Of a stretch of 64,000 nt of DNA, positions 63,119 to 64,000 are shown piece by piece (the first letter of the stretch is position 1; every line of letters begins with the position of its first letter). Below the pieces are notes generated by a model that saw nothing but the letters and a program-made list of their open reading frames with translations, was not told the origin of the DNA and searched no databases. The position numbers and the translations under genes are program-made. This DNA comes from CCY15215 sp039194995 (GTDB taxonomy: Bacteria; Cyanobacteriota; Cyanobacteriia; Cyanobacteriales; Spirulinaceae). The stretch lies in NCBI GenBank assembly GCA_039194995.1, contig JBCCVR010000007.1:1-64000 (forward strand), in the 5' to 3' direction.

Positions 63119-63228
63119 GTGGAACAGGCATCACTTCGACACGCTCAGTGACCACCTGCCTGTGTTTTCAGCAATAAAGAACAAGCAAAATGCTTGTTCC
63201 ACGAGTTCGCAATTCATTTGGTTTTGCT
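63119..63228. mobile_element. partial MITE-like element, inverted relative to 59745
   Basis: Contains GTGGAACAGGC at the left and GTTCCAC at the right, with CGCTCAGTGACCACCTGCC between, matching 59774-59857 inverted. The right boundary reads GCAATTCATTTGG, then GCTGATA, related to the family's end. The other end is missing or too diverged. The rest of the 330-nt spacer to the pirin gene holds nothing I recognise. Confidence 0.55.
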
Positions 63229-63285
63229 GATAGTAGGGCGTACTCTACCTCGTTTTACCGAATGAATACGCCCTACCCCATCCAA

Positions 63286-63984
63286 TTAAGCCAAATCGAA
63301 AAGGAGAATTTCGGCATCTTTCGTGACTTCAAAATTCAACTCTTTTTCTTGGCTAATCGCGGCACCATCGCTGGTTGTTAAGGGCATCCCATTGAGTTTA
63401 ACTTCTCCGCGTGCAACTTGTATCCAGAGGTGACGGTTGGGGGCGAGGGAGTAGGAAAAGCGATCGCCCGCTTGGAAAACACCCGCATGGAGTTCCATAT
63501 CTTGATGCACGGTAACAGCACCCTCTTTCCCATCTTTAGCAGCTACTAAATGCAGTTTGCTGGGGTCTTTTTCCACATGAAAACTCTTTTGTTCGTAGCT
63601 GGGTTCGAGTCCTTTCGTATCGGGTAAGATCCAGATTTGCAGAAAATGAGCCTTATCGCGTTGGGAATGATTGTATTCGCTATGTAAAATCCCCGTTCCC
63701 GCACTCATGCGCTGCACTTCTCCGGGTTGAATGACCGAACCATTGCCGATATTATCCTTGTGTTCTAATGCCCCATTGAGAACGTAGGTTATAATCTCCA
63801 TATCTCGATGCCCGTGAGTGCCAAAACCCGCCCCTCCGGTAATCCGATCCTCATTAATGACGCGCAAACTTCTAAAACCCATCTGTTCGGGATTGTAATA
63901 ACTAGCAAAAGAAAAGGTGTGATTTGTATCGAGCCAACCGTGATTAGCATGACCTCTATCTTCAGATTTGCGAATAGTAATCAT
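63286..63984 (-). CDS. pirin family protein
   Basis: 232 residues. Metal ligands His57 and His59 (GTHGHRDMEII) and His101, Glu103 (LHSEYNH) are all present in the N-terminal cupin. AAGGAGAA precedes the ATG at the window edge. Many bacterial pirins show quercetinase activity; physiological role uncertain. Confidence 0.93.
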   Translation of the reverse strand: MITIRKSEDRGHANHGWLDTNHTFSFASYYNPEQMGFRSLRVINEDRITGGAGFGTHGHRDMEIITYVLNGALEHKDNIGNGSVIQPGEVQRMSAGTGILHSEYNHSQRDKAHFLQIWILPDTKGLEPSYEQKSFHVEKDPSKLHLVAAKDGKEGAVTVHQDMELHAGVFQAGDRFSYSLAPNRHLWIQVARGEVKLNGMPLTTSDGAAISQEKELNFEVTKDAEILLFDLA

Positions 63985-64000
63985 GATGTTCTCCTTGTAG

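Overview
The window reads as chromosomal DNA of a cyanobacterium. The HIP1 octamer GCGATCGC and its core CGATCG occur throughout, in genes and spacers. Several genes are typical of the phylum: a Psb35-like photosystem II assembly protein, a phytol/polyprenol-kinase-like protein, MenE, DUF3110 and DUF4336 proteins, NrtS, and an EGY-type site-2 protease. The genus cannot be fixed from the sequence alone. No tRNA, rRNA or CRISPR array was seen.

Layout. 0.1-8.4 kb: an overlapping DUF433/DUF5615 toxin-antitoxin-like pair, an exported flavin amine oxidase, an alpha/beta hydrolase, radC, a universal stress protein, a secreted metalloprotease, a CsgG-like protein, a NACHT-NTPase remnant and several very small membrane-protein genes. 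8.8-15 kb: a TPR-CHAT protein, a VOC protein, a single-domain voltage-gated cation channel and an MscS channel. 15-20 kb: clpS, a CPBP protease, a decaying tandem array of three metallophosphoesterase copies, and acs. 20-28 kb: a YqcI/YcgG protein, an amidinotransferase-fold enzyme next to an Orn/Lys/Arg decarboxylase, psb35, an orphan histidine kinase and a membrane protein. 28-33 kb: the str operon rpsL-rpsG-fusA-tuf-rpsJ, with a recognisable promoter. 33-38 kb: an IscA-like protein, a mannose-isomerase-like cupin and two damaged membrane-bound class III cyclases. 38-42 kb: an XRE repressor/ImmA protease pair divergent from two paralogous coiled-coil proteins, with a perfect 22-bp palindrome between them. 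42-53 kb: housekeeping genes (yidD, D-Ala-D-Ala dipeptidase, murQ, site-2 protease, menE, cobB, smpB, nrtS), a patatin and a degenerate RNase III. 53-64 kb: a lipoprotein, an ankyrin membrane protein, a two-glycosyltransferase operon, an epimerase, an rRNA-methyltransferase-like protein, a cysteine-lyase-like PLP enzyme, a DCC protein and a pirin.

What stands out is repeat biology and gene decay. A 45-nt hairpin repeat occurs five times at three loci, with a compensatory base change in its stem. Three tandem copies (unit 58 nt, not a multiple of three) sit in frame inside cobB, so each copy is translated in a different frame and adds a basic linker between the two domains. A second, MITE-like family with TATAGCAA ends lies near 57.8, 59.8 and 63.2 kb and may have cut the third phosphoesterase copy. 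Seven-nucleotide tandem repeats lie directly in front of several start codons. The best candidate for an undescribed system is the XRE-ImmA module facing the coiled-coil pair. It resembles protease-relieved repressor switches such as IrrE/DdrO and ImmA/ImmR, but has an unknown, possibly filament-forming, output.
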